Source: Clostridia bacterium
Lineage (GTDB): Bacteria > Bacillota > Clostridia > Oscillospirales > CAG-272
Direction of reading: 5' to 3'
Length of the DNA stretch: 64,000 bases
Assembly: GCA_017504405.1 (NCBI GenBank)
Contig: JAFVRG010000004.1
Coordinates: 1 to 64,000, forward strand
Both the position numbers and the translations under genes were made by a program. Shown in pieces: positions 34,524 to 42,173 of the stretch. Numbering within the stretch: the first letter of the stretch is position 1; every line of letters starts with the position of its first letter. Under the pieces are notes generated by a model. The model was not told the DNA's origin and made no database searches. It worked only from the letters and a program-made list of their open reading frames with translations.

Positions 34524-34600
34524 CGCTCGACGTAGGTAACTACGCCTTCGGGGACGGAGAAGAAGCAATCTGCATCAAAAATCACGGCGCAAAGCCTATA
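34524..34600. repeat. Dispersed intergenic repeat, copy A
   Basis: Core CTCGACGTA-N-GTAAC-TACGCCTTCGG (34526-34551) with a short hairpin CGTAG/CTACG, followed 61 bases after its start by GCGCAAAGCC. The same order of blocks recurs at 63699-63780 downstream of tsf. Confidence 0.5.
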
Positions 34601-34613
34601 GTATAAAACAGTA

Positions 34614-34648
34614 TCAAAAGGAACGGATTTTCGTCTGTTCCTTTTTTA
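34614..34648 (+). terminator. Terminator after the pgk-tpiA region
   Basis: AAAGGAACGGA / TCTGTTCCTTT stem with loop TTTTCG and a T6 tail. It directly precedes the promoter of the radical SAM gene. Confidence 0.7.
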
Positions 34649-34649
34649 C

Positions 34650-34678
34650 TTGAATAGGGAACAATTGTGTGATATAAT
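34650..34678 (+). promoter_or_regulatory. Promoter of the radical SAM gene
   Basis: TTGAAT (34650-34655), 17-bp spacer, TATAAT (34673-34678). The start point near 34685 makes an ATG at 34689 almost leaderless, which favours the ATG at 34710. Confidence 0.7.
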
Positions 34679-34709
34679 CTAAATATAAATGAAAAGTACG
34701 GTTGGAAAT

Positions 34710-35630
34710 ATGACGGATTTGACGGATATTAAGAATTTGTATAAAAATTGTATGCTGTGCCCACGCAAATGCGGTGTTAACAGAGCTATCGGCGAGAGGG
34801 GCTTTTGCGTAGCAGGGGCAAACCCGTATGTTGCACGTGCTGCGTTGCATCGCTGGGAGGAGCCCTGTCTTTCGGGTACAAACGGCTCGGGAACGGTGTT
34901 CTTTTCGGGTTGCTCGCTTAGGTGCGTTTTCTGCCAGAATGCAGAAATCTCACGGGGGGCTGCGGGAAAGGAGATTGACACCGCCCGTCTTTGCGATATT
35001 TTCCTCGAGCTTGAGGAAAAGGGTGCGCACAATATAAACCTCGTCAGCTCTTCGCACTACACCCCCTCGGTTATAGAGGCACTCGACCTTTCAAGGAGCA
35101 GAGGCTTGAAAATTCCCGTAGTTTACAACTCGTCGGGCTACGAGAGCGTGAACACCCTGCGACTTTTAGAGGGTTACATAGACATTTATCTTCCCGATTT
35201 CAAGTATATATCCCCCGTTCTTTCGGAAAAATATTCCCACGCCAAGGATTATTCGGAGAGGGCAAAGGAGGCACTCGCCGAAATGGTGCGCCAACAGCCC
35301 CGTGCGGTTTTTGACGAAAACGGAATAATGAAAAAGGGCGTGATTGTACGCCACCTGATGCTCCCCGACTGCGCCCGTGACAGCAGAGCCGTGCTTGAAT
35401 ATATCCATAAAACCTATGGGGGTAGCGTATATATCAGCATTATGAGGCAGTTTACACCCACGGCTGAGCTGACGGAGAGTCATCCCGAGCTTTTTCGCAA
35501 AATCACCGATAAGGAATACGGGCGTATGCTCGATTTCTGCGATACCCTCGGAATTGAGCGAGGATTTTCGCAGGACGCAGGGTGCGAGGAGGAGAGCTTC
35601 ATTCCCCCGTTTGATTTAGAGGGCGTATAG
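34710..35630 (+). CDS. Radical SAM protein, PflA-like (COG1313 type)
   Basis: The protein has 306 aa. The 4Fe-4S/SAM motif is 'FSGCSLRCVFCQN' (C-x3-C-x2-C). An extra N-terminal cysteine pair, 'NCMLCPRKCGVNR' with 'GFCVAG', is characteristic of the pyruvate-formate-lyase-activating-enzyme-like group. Later 'SGYESVNTLRLLEGYIDIYLPDFKY' (parts) matches this group. The ATG at 34710 is chosen because of promoter spacing; 34689 is in frame. Single-gene unit. The target is unknown. Confidence 0.85.
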   Translation: MTDLTDIKNLYKNCMLCPRKCGVNRAIGERGFCVAGANPYVARAALHRWEEPCLSGTNGSGTVFFSGCSLRCVFCQNAEISRGAAGKEIDTARLCDIFLELEEKGAHNINLVSSSHYTPSVIEALDLSRSRGLKIPVVYNSSGYESVNTLRLLEGYIDIYLPDFKYISPVLSEKYSHAKDYSERAKEALAEMVRQQPRAVFDENGIMKKGVIVRHLMLPDCARDSRAVLEYIHKTYGGSVYISIMRQFTPTAELTESHPELFRKITDKEYGRMLDFCDTLGIERGFSQDAGCEEESFIPPFDLEGV

Positions 35631-35658
35631 GCATTTTTCACAAAAAGTGCTCAACCTC

Positions 35659-35687
35659 TTGCAAAGTGTTAAAACATATTGTATAAT
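35659..35687 (+). promoter_or_regulatory. Promoter of the nucleotide-sugar dehydratase gene
   Basis: TTGCAA (35659-35664), 17-bp spacer, TATAAT (35682-35687), 30 bases before the ATG. Confidence 0.7.
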
Positions 35688-35717
35688 AATATAAATACCT
35701 GTTTTTGGAGATTTTCT

Positions 35718-37556
35718 ATGATTGGATTCATTGCGGGCAACAAATACCTGAAAAAAGCTGTCATAATGATTATAGACATTGTGGCTTTGTTTGCTGCCTA
35801 TTTCTTTGCGTATCTCATGGTAAATAAAGGCGTATCCGATTTCGTGTCCGCCCGTTCCTTTTTCTGGTGGAGCATGTCGGCGGTTATGATGACTATCGTT
35901 TTTGTGACGCTGAATATGGACGGAATAGTTTATTCGCTTTTCGGCTTTGGCGATGCGGTGAAATGCACGCTCGCTATGGCGGTATACGGAACATTCAATA
36001 TTGTTTTCACGCTGATTTATCCTCACGGCGATATTTCGGTATGTATAATTACAATTATATTATTCGCCATGTTCATATTCCCGGCGAAGGCTTATAAGAG
36101 GATTCTTCGCTTTATAAGATACAGAATGTCCTCATCTCACACCGAAAGCAGGACGATAATTGTCGGAGCCGGAGCGGCAGGCTCTGCGCTCTTGCGTGAA
36201 ATACGCAATACCGATAAAATAAATGCAACAAGCGTTGTGTGCTTTCTTGACGATAACCCGCACAAAAAAGGGCATACAGTCGGTGGAGTGAAGGTATTCG
36301 GTCCCGTCGATTCGGTATTTGAGGCAGTAGAGAAATATAAAGCAAACAAGATTATAGTTGCAATCCCCACAGCGCCCAAGAAGGTGCTGTCGGAGATATT
36401 CAAGACCTGTCAGATGACGGGGGTTAAGGTGCAGACCGTCCCCGGAATGTATCAGCTCTTAAACGAGCAGTTATCCGTTTCAAACGTGCGTGACGTCAGC
36501 ATACAGGACCTTCTCGGACGTGATCAGGTTACGGTAAACCTGCGTGAGATTATGGGATATATTGAGGGCAAAACAGTGCTGGTTACGGGTGTCGGCTCGA
36601 TAGGAAGCGAGCTGTGCCGTCAGATTGCCTCGCATAATCCAAAACGCCTCATTATGCTCGATATTTACGAGAATAATGCCTACGATATACAAATGGAGCT
36701 TAGCCGTCAGCACCCCGAGCTTGACCTTGTCACTCTCATTGCAAGCATAAGGGATAAGAAAAAGCTCGATGACGTGTTTGACAAATACCGCCCCGAGATA
36801 ATCTTCAATGCTGCAGCGCATAAGCACGTGCCCCTTATGGAGACCTCTCCAAACGAGGCGGTCAAAAACAATGTGTTCGGCACGCTCAATATGGCTAAAT
36901 GCGCTGACAAATACGGCGCAAAGCGATTTGTGCAGATAAGCACGGATAAGGCGGTAAATCCCACAAACGTTATGGGTGCGACCAAGCGTATTTGCGAGAT
37001 GATAGTGCAGACAATCGGCAGACATTCAAAAACCGAATTTGTCGCCGTGCGTTTCGGAAATGTGCTCGGCTCTAACGGCTCGGTTATCCCCCTGTTCAAT
37101 AAGCAGATTGACGAGGGCGGTCCCGTCACCCTCACACATAAGGATATAATCCGCTACTTTATGACAATACCCGAGGCAGTCAGCCTTGTGTTACAGGCAG
37201 GCGCATACGCAAGGGGCGGCGAGATATACGTCCTCGATATGGGCGAGCCTATGAAGATATACGACCTCGCCTGCAACCTGATTAGGCAGAGGGGATATGA
37301 GCCCAACGTGGATATTGAAATTAAATGCATAGGTCTGCGCCCCGGTGAGAAGCTCTATGAGGAGCGATTGATGGCGGAGGAGGGGCTCGAAAGAACCGAT
37401 AATGCTATGATTAGCATCGGTAAGCCCCTTGATATTGACGAGGACAACCTGTTCTCGATGCTTGATAGGCTCTATGACGCCGCACACGCTGAAACCGACA
37501 GTATGAAGCAATTGGTGCACGAGCTCGTCCCCACCTACGTTATAGATGAACGTTAA
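35718..37556 (+). CDS. Long-form UDP-sugar 4,6-dehydratase (CapD/PglF/WbpM type)
   Basis: The protein has 612 aa with TTTGGAG before the ATG. Four membrane segments lie in the first 130 residues, then a CoA-binding-like Rossmann domain ('IIVGAGAAGSALLREI'). The catalytic SDR domain follows ('VLVTGVGSIGSELCRQI', 'AAAHKHVPLME', 'ISTDKAVNPTNVMGATKR'). The usual Tyr of YxxxK is Met, as in the membrane-bound PglF/WbpM dehydratases with a Ser/Met/Lys triad. It probably makes UDP-4-keto-6-deoxy-GlcNAc for surface polysaccharide. An attenuator-like hairpin separates it from a PAP2 gene. Confidence 0.92.
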   Translation: MIGFIAGNKYLKKAVIMIIDIVALFAAYFFAYLMVNKGVSDFVSARSFFWWSMSAVMMTIVFVTLNMDGIVYSLFGFGDAVKCTLAMAVYGTFNIVFTLIYPHGDISVCIITIILFAMFIFPAKAYKRILRFIRYRMSSSHTESRTIIVGAGAAGSALLREIRNTDKINATSVVCFLDDNPHKKGHTVGGVKVFGPVDSVFEAVEKYKANKIIVAIPTAPKKVLSEIFKTCQMTGVKVQTVPGMYQLLNEQLSVSNVRDVSIQDLLGRDQVTVNLREIMGYIEGKTVLVTGVGSIGSELCRQIASHNPKRLIMLDIYENNAYDIQMELSRQHPELDLVTLIASIRDKKKLDDVFDKYRPEIIFNAAAHKHVPLMETSPNEAVKNNVFGTLNMAKCADKYGAKRFVQISTDKAVNPTNVMGATKRICEMIVQTIGRHSKTEFVAVRFGNVLGSNGSVIPLFNKQIDEGGPVTLTHKDIIRYFMTIPEAVSLVLQAGAYARGGEIYVLDMGEPMKIYDLACNLIRQRGYEPNVDIEIKCIGLRPGEKLYEERLMAEEGLERTDNAMISIGKPLDIDEDNLFSMLDRLYDAAHAETDSMKQLVHELVPTYVIDER

Positions 37557-37558
37557 AG

Positions 37559-37590
37559 AGATACTCACAGCACTTGCTGTGAGTATTCTT
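37559..37590 (+). terminator. Hairpin between dehydratase and PAP2 genes
   Basis: A perfect 10-bp stem ATACTCACAG / CTGTGAGTAT with loop CACTTG, followed by TCTTGTT. The weak T tail suggests partial termination. Confidence 0.5.
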
Positions 37591-37611
37591 GTTAATTTAA
37601 AAGGAGATTTT

Positions 37612-38565
37612 ATGTCATTTTTGTATTGGCTTGAAGCGCACAGATGCGCATTTTTCGATGGCTTTTTCTCGGTTATCACCTATCTCGGTGACGAAATAGG
37701 ATTTATGCTCATAGCGCTTTTATTCTATTGGTGTATAGATAAAAAGGATGCCTACTATCTGTTCGCTGTCGGATTTTTCGGCACGATAGTAAACCAGTGT
37801 GTTAAAATCAGCGCACGCATCTCCCGCCCCTGGATAAAGGACCCGAGCTTCACAGTGGTAGGAAATGCGAAGGAGGCGGCAGGCGGATATTCATTCCCCA
37901 GCGGTCACACGCAGAATGCTGTCGGCACACTCGGCGGCGCCGCAATGCTTTCAAGGCCCTTGTGGCTGAAAATAACTCTGCCGATTCTTGCCCTGCTCGT
38001 GGCGCTTTCCCGTATGTATCTCGGAGTCCATACTCCTGCCGATGTTTTATTCTCTCTCGGCTTTGCCGTTGTTCTCGTTTTTGCACTTTATCCTCTGTTT
38101 AAAAAGGCAAGAGAAAATTATAAGCTTATGAATATAATTCTCGGCGTTTTTACGCTAATAACAGTGGTTGCGTTTATATACGTTTTGGTTCTTGACGGCG
38201 ACGGGCTTGTCGGCTCATCACTCGAGGAGTTTAACGAAAACCTCGCCTCTGCGAGAAGGAATATAGCAAAAATGCTCGGCTGCGCACTTGGACTTTGGCT
38301 CGTATACAATCTCGATGAAAAATATGTCCATTTCAGCGAGCGTGCAACGCTCCCTGCGCAGATAGTGAAAATGCTGCTCGGCATCCTCGTTCTTTTGGCA
38401 ATCAAGGAGGGTGTGAAGCTCATTATCGGTACGTCGCTCGTGGCAAACGCAATCCGCTATTTTCTCATAGTTGCGGTTGCGGGTATCGTTTACCCACTGC
38501 TTTTCCCCCACATTCAGCGCCTTTGCGATAAAATTTTCAGCAAAAAAAGCAACAAAACGGAATAA
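37612..38565 (+). CDS. PAP2-family membrane phosphatase
   Basis: The protein has 317 aa from the ATG at 37612 (AAAGGAG 6 bases upstream). All three PAP2 motifs are present: K-x6-R-P ('KISARISRP'), 'YSFPSGHTQ', and 'SRMYLGVHTPADV'. About eight membrane helices. An extended C-terminal membrane part of about 150 residues follows the phosphatase core. It may dephosphorylate undecaprenyl diphosphate or another lipid phosphate. Downstream of the sugar dehydratase. Confidence 0.9.
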   Translation: MSFLYWLEAHRCAFFDGFFSVITYLGDEIGFMLIALLFYWCIDKKDAYYLFAVGFFGTIVNQCVKISARISRPWIKDPSFTVVGNAKEAAGGYSFPSGHTQNAVGTLGGAAMLSRPLWLKITLPILALLVALSRMYLGVHTPADVLFSLGFAVVLVFALYPLFKKARENYKLMNIILGVFTLITVVAFIYVLVLDGDGLVGSSLEEFNENLASARRNIAKMLGCALGLWLVYNLDEKYVHFSERATLPAQIVKMLLGILVLLAIKEGVKLIIGTSLVANAIRYFLIVAVAGIVYPLLFPHIQRLCDKIFSKKSNKTE

Positions 38566-38583
38566 AACGCACCTAAAAACAGC

Positions 38584-38614
38584 AAAAAATCCGCCGATTT
38601 CGGCGGATTTTTTA
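38584..38614. terminator. Bidirectional terminator between PAP2 and thioredoxin genes
   Basis: AAAAATCCGCCGA / TCGGCGGATTTTT, a perfect 13-bp stem with T-runs on both strands. Confidence 0.9.
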
Positions 38615-38694
38615 ATATTTCTTTATCACAGCGTAGCAAAGCCAGATTTGATGCCTGTCCGCCAAAAAACGCCTGCTTGCTTGGAACGTAGCAC

Positions 38695-39000
38695 TTATTT
38701 TAGCATATCGAGGATTTGCTGTTTGGGGCGTGCGCCGACTGCGGTTGCGGTTACCTTTCCGTCCTTGACTACTGCAAGCATAGGAATACTCACAACCTCA
38801 AATGCCTGTGCAAGCTCGCCCTCCTCGTCAACGTTTACCTTGCCAACCTTATATTCGGGATGCTCGCTTGCTATCTCCTCGATTATCGGCGCTACCATGC
38901 GGCAGGGGCCGCACCAATCTGCGTAAAAATCGAGAAGCACGGGCTTTTCACTCTGCATTACCTCATTTTCAAAATTTTCTGCTGTTATTTTAAGAGCCAT
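38695..39000 (-). CDS. trxA: Thioredoxin
   Basis: A 101-aa thioredoxin with the active site 'YADWCGPCRM' and the cis-proline region 'VSIPMLAV'. GGAGGA precedes the ATG. It is 30 bases downstream of a ferredoxin-thioredoxin-reductase-like gene, so it may receive electrons from ferredoxin. It is the last gene of an operon that also carries a GT8 enzyme and a flippase-like protein. Confidence 0.96.
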   Translation of the reverse strand: MALKITAENFENEVMQSEKPVLLDFYADWCGPCRMVAPIIEEIASEHPEYKVGKVNVDEEGELAQAFEVVSIPMLAVVKDGKVTATAVGARPKQQILDMLK

Positions 39001-39029
39001 TTTATCCTCCTTTCGGGCATAGCCCGCTT

Positions 39030-39245
39030 TTATTTTTTTGATTTATAGTAGAGCATACAGTGGCAGTAGCCCTCGAAATCGGGGTCTGCTATCTGCTCAC
39101 GGAATTCCTTGCAAATACACTTGTATTCATCGGTTTTTGGAATACGGCAGGGGCAGTATCCGCCACGTGCTTTAAGAGCCGCCTTTATTTCGGCTACCAA
39201 TTTTTCATCCTCGTTAAATCTTACGTTTGGCTTTTTCATATCCAT
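39030..39245 (-). CDS. Short ferredoxin-thioredoxin reductase catalytic chain-like protein
   Basis: The protein has 71 aa with six cysteines in three pairs: C31-P-C33, C43-I-C45 and C61-H-C63, followed by 'MLYYK'. These pairs are the signature of the 4Fe-4S/disulfide catalytic beta chain of ferredoxin-thioredoxin reductase, though the spacings (9 and 15 residues) differ from the plant enzyme (16 and 8). GGAG precedes the ATG at 39245. It overlaps the end of the GT8 gene by 10 bases and is followed by trxA, which supports a ferredoxin-to-thioredoxin role. Confidence 0.85.
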   Translation of the reverse strand: MDMKKPNVRFNEDEKLVAEIKAALKARGGYCPCRIPKTDEYKCICKEFREQIADPDFEGYCHCMLYYKSKK

Positions 39246-40069
39246 ATCAGCTCCTCATTTCCGTCAGCAAGAATTTTATCGTACTGCTCAAAAATATCGT
39301 CAAAATCGTGAATTTTGAGACTTTTATGTACCTTATCCCTCTGCCATTGCTTTATGTTATAGGAAATCGGGGTGTGCCACTTATATCCCTTGCAGAAGTG
39401 CTTCAATACAGTATCGGGCTTTATTTTCCTTTGCTCGTTGAAGCGGTACGGTAGAATGAGCTTCGCCTTCGCTTCCATATTGAGTGCTGTCTGGTCGGGC
39501 ATCATCATCCATTTGTCACGCACACGCACTCTTGCTTTCTCAAAAAGTCCCGTTTCCTTGATTTTTCTCATATTCAGGAGCAAAACTCCCGAATTGCAGT
39601 ATTTCGGGTGGAGCATTTTGTGTCCCACTATATCCAACGCTGCGCCGAATTCATATTCTTCAATATCAGTATCAAACAGCTCGGATATATCGGAAAGACA
39701 CATTATATCTGCGTCAAGATAGATTATTTTGTCAGGCACGTCGAGCAAGTCGAGGAAAAGGCGTATGCTCGCATAGGGGGTATAGTAGTTTTTGTTGTTT
39801 TTGCCCTTTTCAAAAAACTCTGTCTGTTGCTCGGTTACGTCTATTATGCGTACACGGCTGAGCGGATTTTTTTCGCACAGTGTACGCTCCATCAGCGCCC
39901 GCTGCTCCTCTGAAAAGGGAATAAAATCAGGGCTTTTATCCGATAGGTCCATTGATAAAAGAATTATGTCAAGCGGAGATTCGGTATTTTTCATTATGGA
40001 CAAAACCGACATAAATATTCCGCCAAATATTTTTTTATTTCCGCAATAGCAGATTGTTATCGGCTTCAT
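39236..40069 (-). CDS. Family 8 glycosyltransferase
   Basis: A 277-aa GT8 (retaining, GT-A fold). The nucleotide-sugar/metal motif is 'IIYLDADIMCLSDISELFD', with 'YYTPYASIRLFL' before it. 'KYCNSGVLLLNMRKIKE', 'PDQTALNM' and the late 'LKHFCKGYKWH' histidine region are typical. Overlaps the upstream flippase-like gene (ATGA). It probably adds galactose or glucose to a surface glycan. Confidence 0.92.
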   Translation of the reverse strand: MKPITICYCGNKKIFGGIFMSVLSIMKNTESPLDIILLSMDLSDKSPDFIPFSEEQRALMERTLCEKNPLSRVRIIDVTEQQTEFFEKGKNNKNYYTPYASIRLFLDLLDVPDKIIYLDADIMCLSDISELFDTDIEEYEFGAALDIVGHKMLHPKYCNSGVLLLNMRKIKETGLFEKARVRVRDKWMMMPDQTALNMEAKAKLILPYRFNEQRKIKPDTVLKHFCKGYKWHTPISYNIKQWQRDKVHKSLKIHDFDDIFEQYDKILADGNEELIWI

Positions 40070-41196
40070 TGTTGTTCCTCGCTTTCCTCAGAAAAAATTT
40101 CAGCCGATGAATCGGTTTCTGCCTCGCCATCCTTGCCAGCATGCCTTGCCGTGCGTGAAAATCTTATTTCAAGCAGTATATAAAATCCGAGGGAAATGAG
40201 CATTGTGAAATAGTAGGTCAGCATTCTCCATATCAGCATACCGCCCGCAGCGACGGTTGCGGTTGACGCAACGCCCGTTGAGGCAATTATGATTGATGCA
40301 AAAACTGAGGAGAAGGCAAATTCAATACCGCCGCTTGATCCGGGCGTGGGCAGAAATACCACAGTAGTAATCGCAAAGGACGAGCCGAGTAGTATGAACA
40401 GAAAATCGTTCATCTGCGCATTTATATGCAACGCACGCAGGATAAAAAACGTGGTTGAGTAGTACGCCGCCATTGACAGTGCCTTTGTGAACAGGGCAAG
40501 GAAAAATGCCTTTTTCTTCTTCCACAGCTCGGAAAATGCGTCCTGAACCTGAACGAAATACAGCTTGAGCGCATCGCTCTTCGGTGCTAAGAAGCGTCCG
40601 ATCCAACGGAAACGGCAGAGAAAATCAACAAATCTCGAAATTGCCGCCGCAACACGGCGGTTAGCCGCCAATATTACGGTGCAGGCGAGGACAATAAAGT
40701 TCATCGTGAAGCCGAATATGGCGATCACCGTCATAGCGGTATCGGTCACAAAACGCTTAAAATAAAACAACGAACAGAGCGCAAAAGCGTTTGTCACGAG
40801 CATAAAAACTATGAAATTCATAAGCAAAAGCCCCGTTGACTCGGAAACCTTCACCTTTGATTTTGCATAGGCGTAAGCCTGAAAGGGTTGACCGCCCGTC
40901 GCAAACGGAGTTATGCCGTTGAAGAAATGCTCGGTCATTGCTATATTGTAGGTTCTGCCGAATTTTATATCCGTGCCACGTGCACGGGTGAGAATACACA
41001 AAGAAAGCGGATATAATGCAAGATATATAAAAATTGCCAGAACGGACAGCAGTATGTATTTTACGTCCGCCGTTTTCAGCACCTCAAAAATAGCGCTTAT
41101 GTCGTTAAAGGATAAAACCAAGGCGAGCAGAAAGACAGTCAGTGCGCCTGACAGAATGTATATTCCAACCTTTGATTTTTTCTTTTCTGTCTTCAT
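40066..41196 (-). CDS. Lysylphosphatidylglycerol synthase TM-like (flippase-like) membrane protein
   Basis: The protein has 376 aa with about seven to eight membrane helices. The family motif 'FFNGITPFATGGQPFQAYAY' (around residues 90-110; parts) and 'FLPTPGSSGGIEFAF' mark the UPF0104/LPG_synthase_TM group, proposed lipid translocases. The soluble synthase domain of MprF is absent, and the C-terminal tail is acidic. AAGGGGC precedes the ATG. It overlaps the GT8 gene by 4 bases, which suggests a role in glycolipid or glycan export. Confidence 0.88.
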   Translation of the reverse strand: MKTEKKKSKVGIYILSGALTVFLLALVLSFNDISAIFEVLKTADVKYILLSVLAIFIYLALYPLSLCILTRARGTDIKFGRTYNIAMTEHFFNGITPFATGGQPFQAYAYAKSKVKVSESTGLLLMNFIVFMLVTNAFALCSLFYFKRFVTDTAMTVIAIFGFTMNFIVLACTVILAANRRVAAAISRFVDFLCRFRWIGRFLAPKSDALKLYFVQVQDAFSELWKKKKAFFLALFTKALSMAAYYSTTFFILRALHINAQMNDFLFILLGSSFAITTVVFLPTPGSSGGIEFAFSSVFASIIIASTGVASTATVAAGGMLIWRMLTYYFTMLISLGFYILLEIRFSRTARHAGKDGEAETDSSAEIFSEESEEQQ

Positions 41197-41253
41197 CTTT
41201 TGCCCCTTTGTGCGTTATACAACTATTATAGCAGATGTGCTGTAAAAAATCAA

Positions 41254-41294
41254 TATAAAAAAATAGCGTTTTGGTAAACGCTATTTTTTTGTTT
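41254..41294. terminator. Terminator between flippase-like and M23 peptidase genes
   Basis: AAAAATAGCGTTT / AAACGCTATTTTT stem, T-runs on both sides. On the minus strand it terminates the M23 gene. Confidence 0.85.
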
Positions 41295-41329
41295 GCAGTT
41301 GTGCCGAAACGGAGCAATCCGCTCGGTGC

Positions 41330-42004
41330 TTATCCCTCAAACGCCTCGTCCTTTGAGAGCGATGCGCTCTTACTGTCCTCGGCGATATAATCGAGAGGGT
41401 CTACGCTTGCATTTTTGACAAGCAGCTCAAAATGCAGATGCGGCTCATCTGCGCTCTCGCTCGCCGCAGTGTCTCCGACGGTTGCGATTTTTTGTCCTGC
41501 GCTGACGCTTGCACCCTCGACTATTCCCTCAGCTACCTCGTTTGCGAGGTTTTTGTATACGGTTACGGTATCGCCGTTATGCGATATAGAGATGCACTTG
41601 CCCATAAAATCATCGTTCCACACCTTCGTTACCACACCGTCTGCGGCGGCGTATACGTCAGCGCCGAGAGAGGTTGCGATGTCGATTCCCGTATGGGTTC
41701 TGTAATCGTTCATCGAGGGGGAGAATACGTATACATCCTCACTGTGCTCCCAGGACACGATACCGCTTGTCGGTGCGATGAATACGGGAATTTTGTTTGT
41801 GTCGTCCTCGACGGGTACTTCAACAGGGGTGTCGGTTGGGGTTTCGATGGGGTCGGTGATTGCGGGCTCGTCAACAGGTGCTTCCTTCGACCTGCCGGCG
41901 CTGACGGAGGCTATTATTCCTATGGTTACAGCAATTACGCAGAGCACGGCTATTACCGACACGTAGAGAATTTTGTTTGCCTTGGTAGAGTAATTTGTTT
42001 GCAT
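41330..42004 (-). CDS. Membrane-anchored M23 (LytM) peptidase, SpoIIQ-like
   Basis: The protein has 224 aa from the ATG at 42004 (AAAGGA upstream). One membrane helix (about 12-37) and a Pro/Glu/Thr-rich linker precede a LytM domain. The zinc ligands are in 'YRTHTGIDIA' (H-x3-D) and 'EPHLHFEL' (H-x-H), so the active site is complete. This short single-helix architecture matches clostridial SpoIIQ-type proteins and also general septal endopeptidases. No sporulation partner is adjacent, so the SpoIIQ role is inference. Confidence 0.85.
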   Translation of the reverse strand: MQTNYSTKANKILYVSVIAVLCVIAVTIGIIASVSAGRSKEAPVDEPAITDPIETPTDTPVEVPVEDDTNKIPVFIAPTSGIVSWEHSEDVYVFSPSMNDYRTHTGIDIATSLGADVYAAADGVVTKVWNDDFMGKCISISHNGDTVTVYKNLANEVAEGIVEGASVSAGQKIATVGDTAASESADEPHLHFELLVKNASVDPLDYIAEDSKSASLSKDEAFEG

Positions 42005-42103
42005 TGGTTTATTCCTTTCTTTTGTTATCAACGCTATTTTTACCAATGAAAAGAATTTTATACACAAACGGAAGTTTTTTTACTGTTTTCGGTGGCTTTT
42101 TTG

Positions 42104-42132
42104 TTGACAAGTTCTCTTTACAATGGTAAAAT
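42104..42132 (+). promoter_or_regulatory. Promoter of the GH20 gene
   Basis: TTGACA (42104-42109), 17-bp spacer, TAAAAT (42127-42132). Confidence 0.7.
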
Positions 42133-42173
42133 TAGAGTTGGAAAATATATGAAATCAAAAGGAGATTTTCGTT

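Noticed and set aside
38616-38694. The sequence between the terminator and trxA, which contains 'GTAGCAAAGCC', considered as a third copy of the dispersed repeat.
   Set aside because: Only the AAAGCC part matches; the CTCGACGTA/TACGCCTTCGG core is absent.
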